Part shown: positions 35,652 to 44,485 of the stretch, one piece after another
Layout of the letters: each line of letters begins with the position of its first letter
How positions within the stretch are numbered: position 1 is the first letter of the stretch
NCBI RefSeq assembly: GCF_036248255.1
Contig: NZ_CP109178.1
Coordinates: forward strand, 7,259,001 to 7,323,000
DNA: 64,000 nucleotides
Reading direction: 5' to 3'
From: Streptomyces sp. NBC_01717
GTDB lineage: Bacteria; Actinomycetota; Actinomycetes; Streptomycetales; Streptomycetaceae
Notes under the pieces: model-generated
What the model saw: only the letters and a program-made list of their open reading frames with translations
What the model was told of the DNA's origin: nothing
Databases searched by the model: none
Translations under genes and position numbers: made by a program

Positions 35652-37307
35652 ATGGCGTACGACGCTGATGTGATCGTGATCGGGGCAGGGCTCGCGGGTC
35701 TGGTGGCCACCGCCGAGCTCGTCGACGCGGGCCGCACGGTGATCCTGCTCGACCAGGAGCCCGAGCAGTCGATCGGCGGCCAGGCACACTGGTCCTTCGG
35801 CGGCCTCTTCCTCGTCGACTCACCCGAGCAGCGCCGCATGCGGATCAAGGACAGCCACGAGCTGGCCCTCCAGGACTGGCTCGGTACGGCCGGTTTCGAC
35901 CGCAAGGAGGACCACTGGCCACGGAAGTGGGCCGAGGCGTACGTCGACTTCGCGGCCGGTGAGAAGCGGTCCTGGCTGCACGCCCAGGGGCTGCGGATCT
36001 TCCCCGTCGTCGGCTGGGCCGAACGTGGCGGCTACGACGCGAACGGCCACGGCAACTCCGTACCCCGCTTCCACATCACCTGGGGCACCGGCCCCGGTGT
36101 CGTGGCCCCCTTCGAGCGCCGGGTCCGCGAGGGCGTCGCCAAGGGGCTCGTCCAGCTGAGGTTCCGCCACCGGGTCACCGGCCTCGGCCGCACCGCGGGC
36201 GCGATCGACACCGTGACCGGTGAACTCCTCGAACCGAGCGGCGCCCAGCGCGGCACCGCGAGCAGCCGCGAGGCGACCGGCGCCTTCGAGCTGAAGGCCC
36301 AGGCGGTGATCGTCACCTCCGGCGGCATCGGCGGCAACCACGACCTCGTACGCAAGCAGTGGCCCGAACGGCTCGGCACCCCGCCCGCGAAGATGCTCTC
36401 CGGGGTCCCCGCCCACGTCGACGGGCTGATGCTCGGCATCACCGAGGAAGCGGGCGCCCACCACATCAACCGCGACCGGATGTGGCACTACACCGAGGGC
36501 ATCGAGAACTGGAACCCGATCTGGGCCAAGCACGGCATCCGGATCCTGCCGGGACCGTCCTCGCTCTGGCTGGACGCCCGGGGCAAGCGGCTGCCGGTCC
36601 CGCTCTTCCCCGGCTTCGACACGCTCGGCACTCTCGAGCACATCACGAAGTCCGGCTACGACTACACCTGGTTCGTTCTCGACCAGAAGATCATCGGCAA
36701 GGAGTTCGCGCTCTCCGGCTCGGAGCAGAATCCCGACCTGACCGGTAAGTCGATCCGCGGCGTGATCGGCCGAGCGCGTGCGGACGTGCCGGGTCCGGTG
36801 AAGGCGTTCATGGACAACGGCGTGGACTTCGTCGTGGAGAAGGACCTCGAATCGCTGGTCCGTGGCATGAACGCGCTCACCGACGAACCGCTGATCGACG
36901 CGGCTGAGCTGCGCCGCGAGATCACCGCCCGGGACCGCGAGACGGCCAACCCGTTCACCAAGGACCTGCAGATCACGGCGATCCGCGGCGCCCGCACCTA
37001 TCTCGGCGACAAGCTGATCCGTACGGCGGCCCCGCACCGCATCCTGGACCCCGCGGCCGGTCCGCTGATCGCCGTACGACTCAACATCCTGACCCGGAAG
37101 TCGCTCGGCGGCCTGGAGACGGACCTGTCGTCACGGGTGCTCAGGGAGGACGGCACGCCCCTGTCCGGCGTGTACGCGGCGGGGGAGGCGGCAGGCTTCG
37201 GCGGCGGCGGGGTGCACGGCTACCGCTCGCTCGAAGGAACGTTCCTCGGCGGCTGCATCTTCTCCGGGCGGGCTGCGGGCCGGGCCGCGGCGGAGGCGGT
37301 CGGCTGA
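35652..37307 (+). CDS. FAD-binding dehydrogenase (3-ketosteroid dehydrogenase/fumarate reductase flavoprotein family)
   Basis: 551 residues from ATG 35652 (AAGGA 9 bp upstream; ATG 35643 adds three residues). Rossmann FAD motif VIVIGAGLAGLVATAELVDAG at 7-27, ribose-binding Asp in LLDQEPEQSIGGQAHWSFGG, and C-terminal FAD motif GVYAAGEAAGFGGGGVHGYRSLEGTFLGGCIFSGRAAGRAA-type near 505-545. Oxidises or reduces C-C bonds adjacent to a carbonyl; substrate unknown. The tyrosines of true KstD were not identified, so the name is kept general. Confidence 0.87.
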   Translation: MAYDADVIVIGAGLAGLVATAELVDAGRTVILLDQEPEQSIGGQAHWSFGGLFLVDSPEQRRMRIKDSHELALQDWLGTAGFDRKEDHWPRKWAEAYVDFAAGEKRSWLHAQGLRIFPVVGWAERGGYDANGHGNSVPRFHITWGTGPGVVAPFERRVREGVAKGLVQLRFRHRVTGLGRTAGAIDTVTGELLEPSGAQRGTASSREATGAFELKAQAVIVTSGGIGGNHDLVRKQWPERLGTPPAKMLSGVPAHVDGLMLGITEEAGAHHINRDRMWHYTEGIENWNPIWAKHGIRILPGPSSLWLDARGKRLPVPLFPGFDTLGTLEHITKSGYDYTWFVLDQKIIGKEFALSGSEQNPDLTGKSIRGVIGRARADVPGPVKAFMDNGVDFVVEKDLESLVRGMNALTDEPLIDAAELRREITARDRETANPFTKDLQITAIRGARTYLGDKLIRTAAPHRILDPAAGPLIAVRLNILTRKSLGGLETDLSSRVLREDGTPLSGVYAAGEAAGFGGGGVHGYRSLEGTFLGGCIFSGRAAGRAAAEAVG

Positions 37308-37570
37308 CGCCGAGCCGTTCGGCGGGCCGTCCGGGGAGGTTTCGGCCGGCCACGTGGTCACCGGTCTCGGTGCCCGCGCTATTGAAATGTCATGGGCATG
37401 TAAATTTTCTCCTTGGGGTCTACCCGCATAGACCTCGGGGCGTCATCCTGATCGCGTACCTCGACCGGCGCCCGCTCGTACGAGGGTCGAGCGCCACGCT
37501 CCACTGTCCACGCACGGAACGAAGCCCCGTTCGCAGATCGGATCTCCCACGTGACAGGAGAGGATGAGCA

Positions 37571-37879
37571 ATGAGGATCGTGACCAAGGTGCTGGTCGCC
37601 ACGGCCTCCGCCGCCGTGTTGGCCATGGGGGCGCCGGCGCAGGCGGTGGTGCCGCCCGAGCACGCGGTGATCGTGTGTCAGAGCGCGAGCTTCTACGCCA
37701 ACTACGACAGTTCCTCCGGGCCCACCGGACTGATCCGTGTCCTCGGCTACGGCAACAAGGTCGGCCACACCCGCGGCGCCCACCCCGTCTACAACGGCTG
37801 GGCCGCCACCTTCGACTTCGGCAAGGGCGACTGGGGCTACGTCCGCAACGAATGCCTCGGCGGCTACGGCTCCTGGTAA
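37571..37879 (+). CDS. Small secreted SH3-like protein, copy A
   Basis: 102 residues with a signal peptide (cleavage near AQA-VV at 26). The mature part is short, aromatic-rich and has two Cys (in VICQSASFY and RNECLG) that probably form a disulphide. The IVCQSASFYANYDSSSGPTG and GDWGYVRNECL segments resemble bacterial SH3 modules. AGGAGAGG precedes. An AT-rich stretch at about 37380-37412 upstream may be the promoter. Followed after a single in-frame TAA by a second secreted protein of the same design. Confidence 0.83.
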   Translation: MRIVTKVLVATASAAVLAMGAPAQAVVPPEHAVIVCQSASFYANYDSSSGPTGLIRVLGYGNKVGHTRGAHPVYNGWAATFDFGKGDWGYVRNECLGGYGSW

Positions 37880-37904
37880 CGCAGTCGCTCCTGGTCACGC
37901 AGTC
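37869..37904 (+). repeat. Tandem 18-bp duplication spanning the stop codon of the first SH3-like gene
   Basis: GCTCCTGGTAACGCAGTC (37869-37886) is followed directly by GCTCCTGGTCACGCAGTC (37887-37904). The only difference turns the TAA stop of copy 1 into TCA in copy 2. Confidence 0.9.
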
Positions 37905-37945
37905 CCGAACGTCATACCGCACGCCGATCTCCGGAAGGACTCGTC

Positions 37946-38233
37946 ATGCCCGCACCCCGCACCGTCCGAGCAGTCGCAGCCGTGGGAGCCCTGACCGCGG
38001 GCCTGCTCATGGCCGCCGGCCCGGCCCAGGCCGCGAACGGCACCATCGGTCAGCGTGAAACTGTGTGCGCCCAGGACCTGTATGTGCGTACGGACCCCGG
38101 CGGGGCCTGGACCGGGACCCTCTACAAGGGACAGACCTTCACGGTGGAGAGCAAGCAGAGCGGCTGGGCCTACGGGTTCGCCTACGGCGACATCAACCGT
38201 CACGGCTGGGTGCAGGACGGCTGGTTCTGCTGA
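37946..38233 (+). CDS. Small secreted SH3-like protein, copy B
   Basis: 95 residues. Signal peptide to about AQA-AN (29); mature VCAQDLYVRTDPGGAWTGTLYKGQTFTVE is a typical bacterial SH3 beta-strand pattern, ending GWVQDGWFC, with two Cys. GGAAGGA lies upstream. Same strand and same reading frame as copy A, 66 bp apart, so cotranscription is likely. Function unknown; probably cell-wall or extracellular binding. Confidence 0.83.
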   Translation: MPAPRTVRAVAAVGALTAGLLMAAGPAQAANGTIGQRETVCAQDLYVRTDPGGAWTGTLYKGQTFTVESKQSGWAYGFAYGDINRHGWVQDGWFC

Positions 38234-38290
38234 TCCTCTGCACAGCGGCACGCCAGGTCCATGCGCAGCTCGACGGCGGCCGGGCGGAGG

Positions 38291-38761
38291 TCAGTCCTGC
38301 GTACCGCCGGTCGGCCGGTCCTCCGCCCCGACGACCGGAACGAGCTGCTCGACGACCCGGAACCGTTCGGCGACGACCAGTGTGTCGTCGTCGACCGTGA
38401 ACTCCGGGTCGCCGAGCGCCTCCCGCATCTCCTCGCCCTGCCAGAACCGCTCATGGCTCGCGCGCCATTCGGCCACCGAGGTGTCGCCCTCGCCCTCGTC
38501 GACCGCGTGCTGGAGATCGATGTCGCCGAGCCGCAGGATCCGTACCTCGGTGACCTCCACCACCGCGACCTCCCGGCCGGCCGAGTCGATCACCGCCGAT
38601 CGCTCGCCCACCGGAGGCAGCTCCTCCTTCTCCGCCTCGTACTCCGCCAGCAGCCCTGTCGTCGACACCTTCGCGCCCGAGAGCACCGCCCTCACCAGCT
38701 GATCGCGCAGCGGCCCGGGAAAGGCGAGAAGAAAGGGCTTGAGAGGCTCACGGTTCGACAT
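38291..38761 (-). CDS. ASCH-domain protein
   Basis: 156 residues. LRDQLVRAVLSGAKVSTTGLLAEYE near 18-42, then VGERSAVIDSAGREVAVVEVTEVRIL, and SVAEWRASHERFW near 96: the ASCH (YhfF-like) beta-barrel fold related to PUA domains, thought to bind RNA or nucleotides. Some members hydrolyse N4-acetylcytidine (YqfB), but those are shorter. No neighbour suggests a role. Confidence 0.82.
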   Translation of the reverse strand: MSNREPLKPFLLAFPGPLRDQLVRAVLSGAKVSTTGLLAEYEAEKEELPPVGERSAVIDSAGREVAVVEVTEVRILRLGDIDLQHAVDEGEGDTSVAEWRASHERFWQGEEMREALGDPEFTVDDDTLVVAERFRVVEQLVPVVGAEDRPTGGTQD

Positions 38762-39000
38762 GGCGCAAGTCTGGCATGGCCCGTCAGGTACGTGACGAGG
38801 GCTGACGAATGCCGGGTTCCGGCCAACTCTTCTGCAAATGACTGCAGTTGATCAAGGTCAACTCTTGACGCGGAGCCTTGCCTACCGCTTGGCTGTGCGC
38901 GATCAGGAATGCCCGCGCACCACCACTCTCGCCCCAGCTCCCACCGCCGACCTTTTCCAGCCCGTACCTGCGCGTACCCGTTTCGCAAAGGAAGCCAGCG

Positions 39001-39960
39001 GTGTCCCCGCCCCCGCCTCCCCTGGGCCGCTCCCGAAGACGGGGCGGACGCTCCGGCCATCCCTTCGATCCGGCGCTCGACGACACCGAACTCATCGAGG
39101 TACGAGGGCAGTTCACCCAGGGGCGGTGGACCCGAGCCCGCTCCCTGCTGGTCGCCACCGGCAGCGACTGGGACCGTCGCGGCCATCGCGTCGTCGCCCT
39201 CGCCGAGACTCCGTCCTCCGCCGGCTGGGCCCGCGACTGGCTGCTCGCCGAACCCGACAGCGCCGACGCCGCCACCCTGCTGGCCTGCGCCACCGTGGTC
39301 CGCGCCCTGCATGGCAAGGACACGCCTCAGGCGGCCCGCGAGGCCTGTGTGCGCGCGGCGCGACTGGCCCCCGACGACCCCACGCCCTGGCTGGGACAGC
39401 TGATGCTGGCCCGTACGTACGGCACCCAGGAAGAGGCGGGGAAGCTCTTCGACGCGGTACGCATCCGCCACCCCGACCACCACCACGCGCATCATCTGAT
39501 GACGGCCCGGCTCGCCGAGAACCACCCCGACAGCGGCCAGGACCCGCTGCACGAGGTCTACGACTTCGCGGCCTGGGCCGCCGAACAGGCGCCCGCCGAT
39601 TCGCCGCTCGCCGTCCTCCCCGTCGTCGCCCACGCCGAGCGCTACCGCGTCCTGGTCGCGGCGGGCAGCGAGTCCGACGACCCGGTGCGCTCCGGGCACT
39701 GGTCGGGGCGGCGGGCCCGGCAGGTGATGAAGGCCGCGTTCGACTGGTGGCTGGAATGGGAGCGCGAGGACCACCCGCGCAACCGCGCCGACCTCAACTT
39801 CCTCGCCCACGCCAAGGTCTGCGAGGGCAGGCCGGCCGAGGCCGCCGCCCTCTTCCTCCGCATCGGGCCCCACGCGACGGCCGCACCCTGGTCGTACTCG
39901 GGCCGGGACCCGTACCAGGCCTTCCTCACGGCGCGCGGCACCGCGCTCGGTACGCCTTGA
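39001..39960 (+). CDS. Conserved hypothetical protein, helical-repeat (TPR-like)
   Basis: 319 residues from GTG 39001 (GGAAG 7 bp upstream; an in-frame ATG at 38878 would add a Pro-rich, non-conserved stretch). The basic N-terminus RSRRRGGRSGHPFDP is followed by helix pairs with TPR-like spacing (ARSLLVATGSDWDRRGHRVVALAE, AREACVRAARLAPDDPTPWLGQLMLARTYG). There is no signal peptide or catalytic motif. Family function unknown to me; probably a cytosolic scaffold. The APC permease follows 105 bp downstream. Confidence 0.75.
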   Translation: MSPPPPPLGRSRRRGGRSGHPFDPALDDTELIEVRGQFTQGRWTRARSLLVATGSDWDRRGHRVVALAETPSSAGWARDWLLAEPDSADAATLLACATVVRALHGKDTPQAAREACVRAARLAPDDPTPWLGQLMLARTYGTQEEAGKLFDAVRIRHPDHHHAHHLMTARLAENHPDSGQDPLHEVYDFAAWAAEQAPADSPLAVLPVVAHAERYRVLVAAGSESDDPVRSGHWSGRRARQVMKAAFDWWLEWEREDHPRNRADLNFLAHAKVCEGRPAEAAALFLRIGPHATAAPWSYSGRDPYQAFLTARGTALGTP

Positions 39961-39972
39961 GGAGCCACCCGC

Positions 39973-40002
39973 CGCAGATCAACCCGCCTCAGATCCACCC
40001 GC
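39973..40002 (+). repeat. Imperfect 15-bp tandem repeat in permease leader
   Basis: CGCAGATCAACCCGC followed directly by CTCAGATCCACCCGC (13 of 15 identical), between the hypothetical gene and the permease. No known motif. Confidence 0.6.
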
Positions 40003-40065
40003 TGCTGTGCAGCAACTCCCAGTGTTTCTCCCCTGTTTCTCCTCAACGAAGGGACCACCCCCGCC

Positions 40066-41628
40066 ATGTCGACGGGCAGTTCGAGAACGAGTGAGGCCGG
40101 CGTGACCGGCGATACGGGCGGTATCAGCACCTACAAGGGTGAGGAGCGGGCCCTGCGTGCGGACCGGCTCGGCACCGCGGGGCTGCTGCTCTCGGTGCTC
40201 GCCGCAAGCGCCCCCCTGATGGTCGTCGCCGGGGTGATGCCCACCGTCTTCGGCGTGATGGGCATCGTGGGCCAGCCCCTGCTGTACGTCATCCTCGGCG
40301 TCGTCCTGATGCTGTTCAGCGTCGGCTACGCGGAGATGAGCCGGCACGTCCACAACGCCGGAGCCTTCTACGCCTACATCGCCCGTGGGCTCGGCCCGAC
40401 CGCGGGCGCCGGTGCCTCGCTCGTCGCCCTCGTCGCGTACAGCGCCATGCAGGTCGGCATCTACGGCATCCTCGGCTTCGAGGTCTCCGGACTCTTCTCC
40501 ACCTACCTGGAGATGGACGTCGCCTGGTGGATACCGGCCGCCGTCGCCGTACTGGTCGTCGGTGTCCTCGGCTGGCTGAAGATCGACCTCAACGCCAAGG
40601 TCCTCGGCGTGCTGCTGGTCGTCGAATGCGCGCTCGTCGTGATCTTCGACATCGCGGCCGTCTCCAAGCCGGGACCTGAGGGCCTGTCCCTGCACGCCTT
40701 CAACCCCGACACCCTCACCGGCGCCGGACTCGGCACCGCGCTCTGCTTCTGCATCGCCGCGTTCGTCGGCTTCGAGCAGGCCCCGGTGTACGCGGAGGAG
40801 ACCAGCCGCCCGCAGATCGTCGTCTCCCGGGTGATGTTCCTCGCCGTCGGTTACGCCGCGCTGTTCCTCGCGCTCAGCTCCTGGGCGCTGACCGTCGCCG
40901 CGGGCCCCGGGTTCATCGCGGACAGCTCGCTCAAGGAGGGGCCGGCGCTGCTGTTCGGTCTCACCGAGGACCGGCTCGGCACGACCTTCACCGATGTGCT
41001 GCACGTGCTCTTCGTCACCGGCATGTTCGCCGCGCTGCTCAGCTTCCACAACGTCGTCGCCCGCTACGCGTTCGCGATGGGGCGCGAGAGCCTGCTGCCC
41101 GCCGCCTTCGGCCGTACCAACAAGTCCAGCGGCGCCCCCGCCACCGGCTCAGTCCTGCAGTCCGTCGTCTCCCTGGTCATCGTCCTGGCCTTCGCGTTCA
41201 CCGACGACAACCCGGTCGGTGACCCGACCGCCCCCGTGCTGCACCTGTTCACCTGGATGGGCAACGTCGGCGCGCTCGGCGTCATCCTGCTGATGGCGGC
41301 GGCCTCCTTCGCCGTGATCGCCTTCTTCGTGAAGCGCGGCGCGGGCCGGGCGCAGCTGCCGCGGCTGATCGCCTCCGGCCTGGCCGGGGTGGCGTTGCTG
41401 GCGATCGCCGTCTTCACGGTCCGGGACTTCGACGTACTGGTCGGCTCGGGCCCGGGCTCGGTGCTCAACTGGGTGCTGCCCGGCGTTGTCGTCGCCTCGC
41501 TCGTCATCGGCCTGGTCTACGGCGCGGTCCTGCGATCCGCGAAGCCGGAGGTGCACGCCAGGATCGGCCTGGGCAACGAGGCGTTCCAGTTGGAGAAGGC
41601 GGCCGAGAGCGGTGCGGTCCACCACTGA
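40066..41628 (+). CDS. APC-superfamily amino-acid permease
   Basis: 520 residues with about 12 to 14 membrane helices; the conserved APC start LLLSVLAASAPLMVVAGVMPTVFG near 40, AGAFYAYIARGLGP near 108, and FVGFEQAPVYAEE near 228. A cytosolic N-terminus of about 35 residues. Likely imports an amino acid or amine with protons; substrate not predictable. AAGGGA lies before the ATG. Confidence 0.88.
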   Translation: MSTGSSRTSEAGVTGDTGGISTYKGEERALRADRLGTAGLLLSVLAASAPLMVVAGVMPTVFGVMGIVGQPLLYVILGVVLMLFSVGYAEMSRHVHNAGAFYAYIARGLGPTAGAGASLVALVAYSAMQVGIYGILGFEVSGLFSTYLEMDVAWWIPAAVAVLVVGVLGWLKIDLNAKVLGVLLVVECALVVIFDIAAVSKPGPEGLSLHAFNPDTLTGAGLGTALCFCIAAFVGFEQAPVYAEETSRPQIVVSRVMFLAVGYAALFLALSSWALTVAAGPGFIADSSLKEGPALLFGLTEDRLGTTFTDVLHVLFVTGMFAALLSFHNVVARYAFAMGRESLLPAAFGRTNKSSGAPATGSVLQSVVSLVIVLAFAFTDDNPVGDPTAPVLHLFTWMGNVGALGVILLMAAASFAVIAFFVKRGAGRAQLPRLIASGLAGVALLAIAVFTVRDFDVLVGSGPGSVLNWVLPGVVVASLVIGLVYGAVLRSAKPEVHARIGLGNEAFQLEKAAESGAVHH

Positions 41629-41705
41629 GCCCGGTCGTCTTACCGAAGTGTGACGGACACCCGCAGCCCCTGGTGACGGGCGGCTGCGGGTGTTCGAATG
41701 GTCGG

Positions 41706-42431
41706 GTGAACAGTCGCCCTCCCGATGCCGAAGGCACACCCGTCGGCCGCCGCCTGGTCCTGACCATGCTCGGGGTCGGCGCCGCCGCAGTCGTGGCGGC
41801 GCCCGCCCTTCAGCGGGTGATGGAATCCGGGCTCGGCGCGGTCGCCGACAAGGACCCCACCGGCCTGACCGGGCTGCTGCCCAATGGCGGCGGCTTCCGC
41901 TACTACTCCGTCGCCTCGTCCGTACCGAGGAAGAGCGCCGCCGACTACCGGCTGAAGATCGACGGCCTCGTCGACCGGCCCGCCACGTACACCCTGGACG
42001 GGCTCCGCGCCCTGCCGCAGACCAGGCTGGTCCGCGACGTCCAGTGCGTCACCGGCTGGCGGGTCCCCGAGACCCCGTTCGAGGGCGTCCGGCTCTCCGC
42101 GCTGCTGGAAGCGGCCGGGGTGCGGCCCGGAGCGAAGGCGATCCGCTTCACCTGCTTCGACGGCACGTACAGCGAGAGCCTCACCCTCGACCAGGCACGG
42201 CGCCCCGATGTGCTGGTCGCCCTGCGCATGCAGGACAAGCCGGTGGCCCACTCGCACGGCGGTCCGGTCCGCCTCTATGTCGCCCCGATGTACTTCTACA
42301 AGTCGGCGAAATGGCTCTCCGGGATCACCGTCACCGACTCCGTGAAGCCCGGCTACTGGGAGGAACTCGGATATGACGTCGATGCCTGGGTCGGGCGGTC
42401 CAACGGCCGCGACGACGACCCCACCGGCTGA
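41706..42431 (+). CDS. Molybdopterin-dependent oxidoreductase (sulfite-oxidase/MsrP fold)
   Basis: 241 residues from GTG 41706 (an in-frame ATG at 41673 adds 11 residues; start uncertain). Twin-arginine-type signal VGRRLVLTMLGVGAAAVVAAPAL at 13-35. Oxidoreductase molybdopterin-binding domain with YYSVASSVP, DYRLKIDGLVDRP and the molybdenum-ligating Cys114 in VRDVQCVTGWRVPETPFEGVRLS. Periplasmic-type molybdoenzyme anchored or exported by Tat. Followed, with overlap, by a cytochrome b that would connect it to the quinone pool. Confidence 0.9.
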   Translation: MNSRPPDAEGTPVGRRLVLTMLGVGAAAVVAAPALQRVMESGLGAVADKDPTGLTGLLPNGGGFRYYSVASSVPRKSAADYRLKIDGLVDRPATYTLDGLRALPQTRLVRDVQCVTGWRVPETPFEGVRLSALLEAAGVRPGAKAIRFTCFDGTYSESLTLDQARRPDVLVALRMQDKPVAHSHGGPVRLYVAPMYFYKSAKWLSGITVTDSVKPGYWEELGYDVDAWVGRSNGRDDDPTG

Positions 42432-43080
42432 CCCCGCCGGACGGATGCGCCGCTTCAGCGGTGCGGAGCGCTGGGTGCACCGCACCACGGCCTGGCTGAT
42501 GCTGGTGTGCGTGGCGACCGCGGCCTGCCTGTACGTACCCCAGCTCGCCGAACTGGTCGGCCGCCGCCATCTCGTGGTCACTGTCCACCAATGGTCCGGG
42601 CTGCTGATCCCCGTCCCGCTGCTGGCCGGTCTCGTCTCCCGGGCGCTGCGCGCCGACCTGTCCCGGCTCAACCGGTTCGGGCCGCACGACCGGGTGTGGC
42701 TACGGGCGGTGCGCCACCGTGACCACCGGCCCGGGTCCCGCCCGGCCGGAAAGTTCAACGCGGGCCAGAAGCTGTACGCGGCCTGGATCGCGGGCGCCGT
42801 GCTGGTCATGATCGGCACCGGGCTGCTGATGTGGTTCACCGGTCTCGCCCCGCTGATGTGGCGTACCGGCGCCACCTTCGTACACGACTGGCTCGCGCTC
42901 GCGATCGGGATCGTGCTGGCCGGACACATGGCGATGGCGCTCGCCGACCCGGAGGCACGCCGTGGCATGCGCACCGGGTCGGTCGAGCGCCATTGGGCGC
43001 GGACCGAACACCCCCTGTGGGGGAAATCCGCCGACGCGCCGGACGATGATCCGACGCGTCGCCAGGAGCTGTCCGGCTAG
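42373..43080 (+). CDS. Membrane cytochrome b561/b558-like subunit
   Basis: 235 residues; four membrane helices with candidate haem histidines in ERWVHRTT (first helix), VTVHQWSG (second), FVHDWLAL (third) and VLAGHMAMAL (fourth). Starts at ATG 42373, inside the preceding molybdoenzyme gene (59-bp overlap, other frame), so coexpression is near certain. Likely transfers electrons between quinol and the molybdenum subunit. It differs from MsrQ, having a short, four-helix plan. The stop TAG shares CTAG with the stop of gntP on the other strand. Confidence 0.87.
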   Translation: MTSMPGSGGPTAATTTPPADPAGRMRRFSGAERWVHRTTAWLMLVCVATAACLYVPQLAELVGRRHLVVTVHQWSGLLIPVPLLAGLVSRALRADLSRLNRFGPHDRVWLRAVRHRDHRPGSRPAGKFNAGQKLYAAWIAGAVLVMIGTGLLMWFTGLAPLMWRTGATFVHDWLALAIGIVLAGHMAMALADPEARRGMRTGSVERHWARTEHPLWGKSADAPDDDPTRRQELSG

Positions 43081-44474
43081 AGGATCAGCGACAGCAGCAG
43101 GATGAAGGCCAGCGAGACCACGGAGATGATGGTCTCCATCACCGACCAGGTCTTCACCGTCTGGCCGACGCTCATCCCGAAGTACTCCTTCACCAGCCAG
43201 AAACCGGCGTCGTTGACGTGGCTGAAGAAGAGCGAGCCCGCACCGACGGCGAGGACCAGCAGCGCAGCGTGCGACGTCGACATGTCGGCGGCGAGCGGGG
43301 CGACCAGACCAGCCGCCGAGATCGTGGCCACGGTCGCCGAGCCGGTCGCGAGCCGGATCGTGACGGCGATCAGCCAGCCCAGCAGGAGCGCCGGGATCGA
43401 CCAGTCCTTGGAGAAGTCCAGGATCATCTGGCCCACACCGGCGTCGATGAGGGTCTGCTTGAAGCCACCGCCCGCACCGACGATCAGCAGCACACCCGCG
43501 ATCGGGGCGAGGGACTTCTCGACGGTGGTGGAGAGCCGCGCCTTGGTGAAACCGGCGGCCCGGCCCAGCGTGAACATGCCGACTATGACGGCCGCGAGGA
43601 GAGCGATCAGCGGCGAGCCGATCACATCGGTGACCCGCTGGACGTGGTTCTCCGGGTTGTCCACGACGATGTCGACGAGGGCCTTGGCCAGCATCAGCAC
43701 GACGGGCAGCAGGATGGTCGCCAGCGTGGCACCGAAGCTGGGACGGTGCTCCAGCTCCTCGGACGGGCGCAGCGGGATCATCTTCTCCGGCGCCTTGATG
43801 TCCACCCAGCGGGCGGCGTACCGGGAGAAGACCGGGCCCGCGATGATCACTGTCGGGATGGCGACCAGCACACCGAGCGCCAGCGTGACACCGAGGTTGG
43901 CACCGAGGGCGTCGATCGCGACCAGCGGGCCGGGGTGCGGCGGGATCAACCCGTGCATCACGGAGAGACCGGCGAGCGCCGGGATGCCGATGCGCATCAG
44001 GGAGTAGTTGCCGCGCTTGGCGACGAGCAGCACCACCGGGATCAGCAGCACGATGCCGACTTCGAAGAAGAGCGGCAGACCGATGATCGAGGCGATCAGC
44101 ACCATGGCCCACGGCATGGCTCGCCCGCTCGCCTTCGCGAGGATCGTGTCGACGATCTGGTCCGCGCCGCCGGAGTCGGCGAGCAGCTTGCCCAGAATGG
44201 CGCCGAGGGCGATCAGGACACCGACGCCCGCGACCGTGGAGCCGAGGCCGGCGGTGAAGCTGGCGATCGTCTTGGCGGGAGCGGCGCCGGCGAAGGAGCC
44301 GAGCGCGAGCGATCCGATGGTCAGCGCCAGGAAGGCATGCAACTTGAACTTGGTGATGAGCAGAACGATGACGGCGATGCCCGCCAGAACGGCGATGCCC
44401 AGCTGCGCGTTACCGGCCGAAGTTATGGGTTCGACGGCGTCCGCTGCCAGCATCTCGACGCTGAGACTGGTCAC
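43077..44474 (-). CDS. gntP: Gluconate:H+ symporter, GntP family
   Basis: 465 residues from GTG 44474 (AAGGA 8 bp upstream; next in-frame ATG at 44453). GntP signature segments: GIGxLLADSGGADQIVDTIL-like near 95, AMVLIASIIGLPLFFEVGIVLLIPVV near 115-140, HGLIPPHPGPLVAIDALGANLG near 168, and FFSHVNDAGFWLVKEYFGMS near 415. About 12 membrane helices. Imports gluconate for the kinase encoded 12 bp upstream (gntK), in one operon under the divergent GntR. Confidence 0.94.
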   Translation of the reverse strand: MTSLSVEMLAADAVEPITSAGNAQLGIAVLAGIAVIVLLITKFKLHAFLALTIGSLALGSFAGAAPAKTIASFTAGLGSTVAGVGVLIALGAILGKLLADSGGADQIVDTILAKASGRAMPWAMVLIASIIGLPLFFEVGIVLLIPVVLLVAKRGNYSLMRIGIPALAGLSVMHGLIPPHPGPLVAIDALGANLGVTLALGVLVAIPTVIIAGPVFSRYAARWVDIKAPEKMIPLRPSEELEHRPSFGATLATILLPVVLMLAKALVDIVVDNPENHVQRVTDVIGSPLIALLAAVIVGMFTLGRAAGFTKARLSTTVEKSLAPIAGVLLIVGAGGGFKQTLIDAGVGQMILDFSKDWSIPALLLGWLIAVTIRLATGSATVATISAAGLVAPLAADMSTSHAALLVLAVGAGSLFFSHVNDAGFWLVKEYFGMSVGQTVKTWSVMETIISVVSLAFILLLSLIL

Positions 44475-44485
44475 GGTGATGATCC

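Noticed and set aside
37308..37570. A small gene upstream of the SH3-like proteins
   Set aside because: Only short frames; the AT-rich stretch near 37380-37412 looks like promoter DNA.
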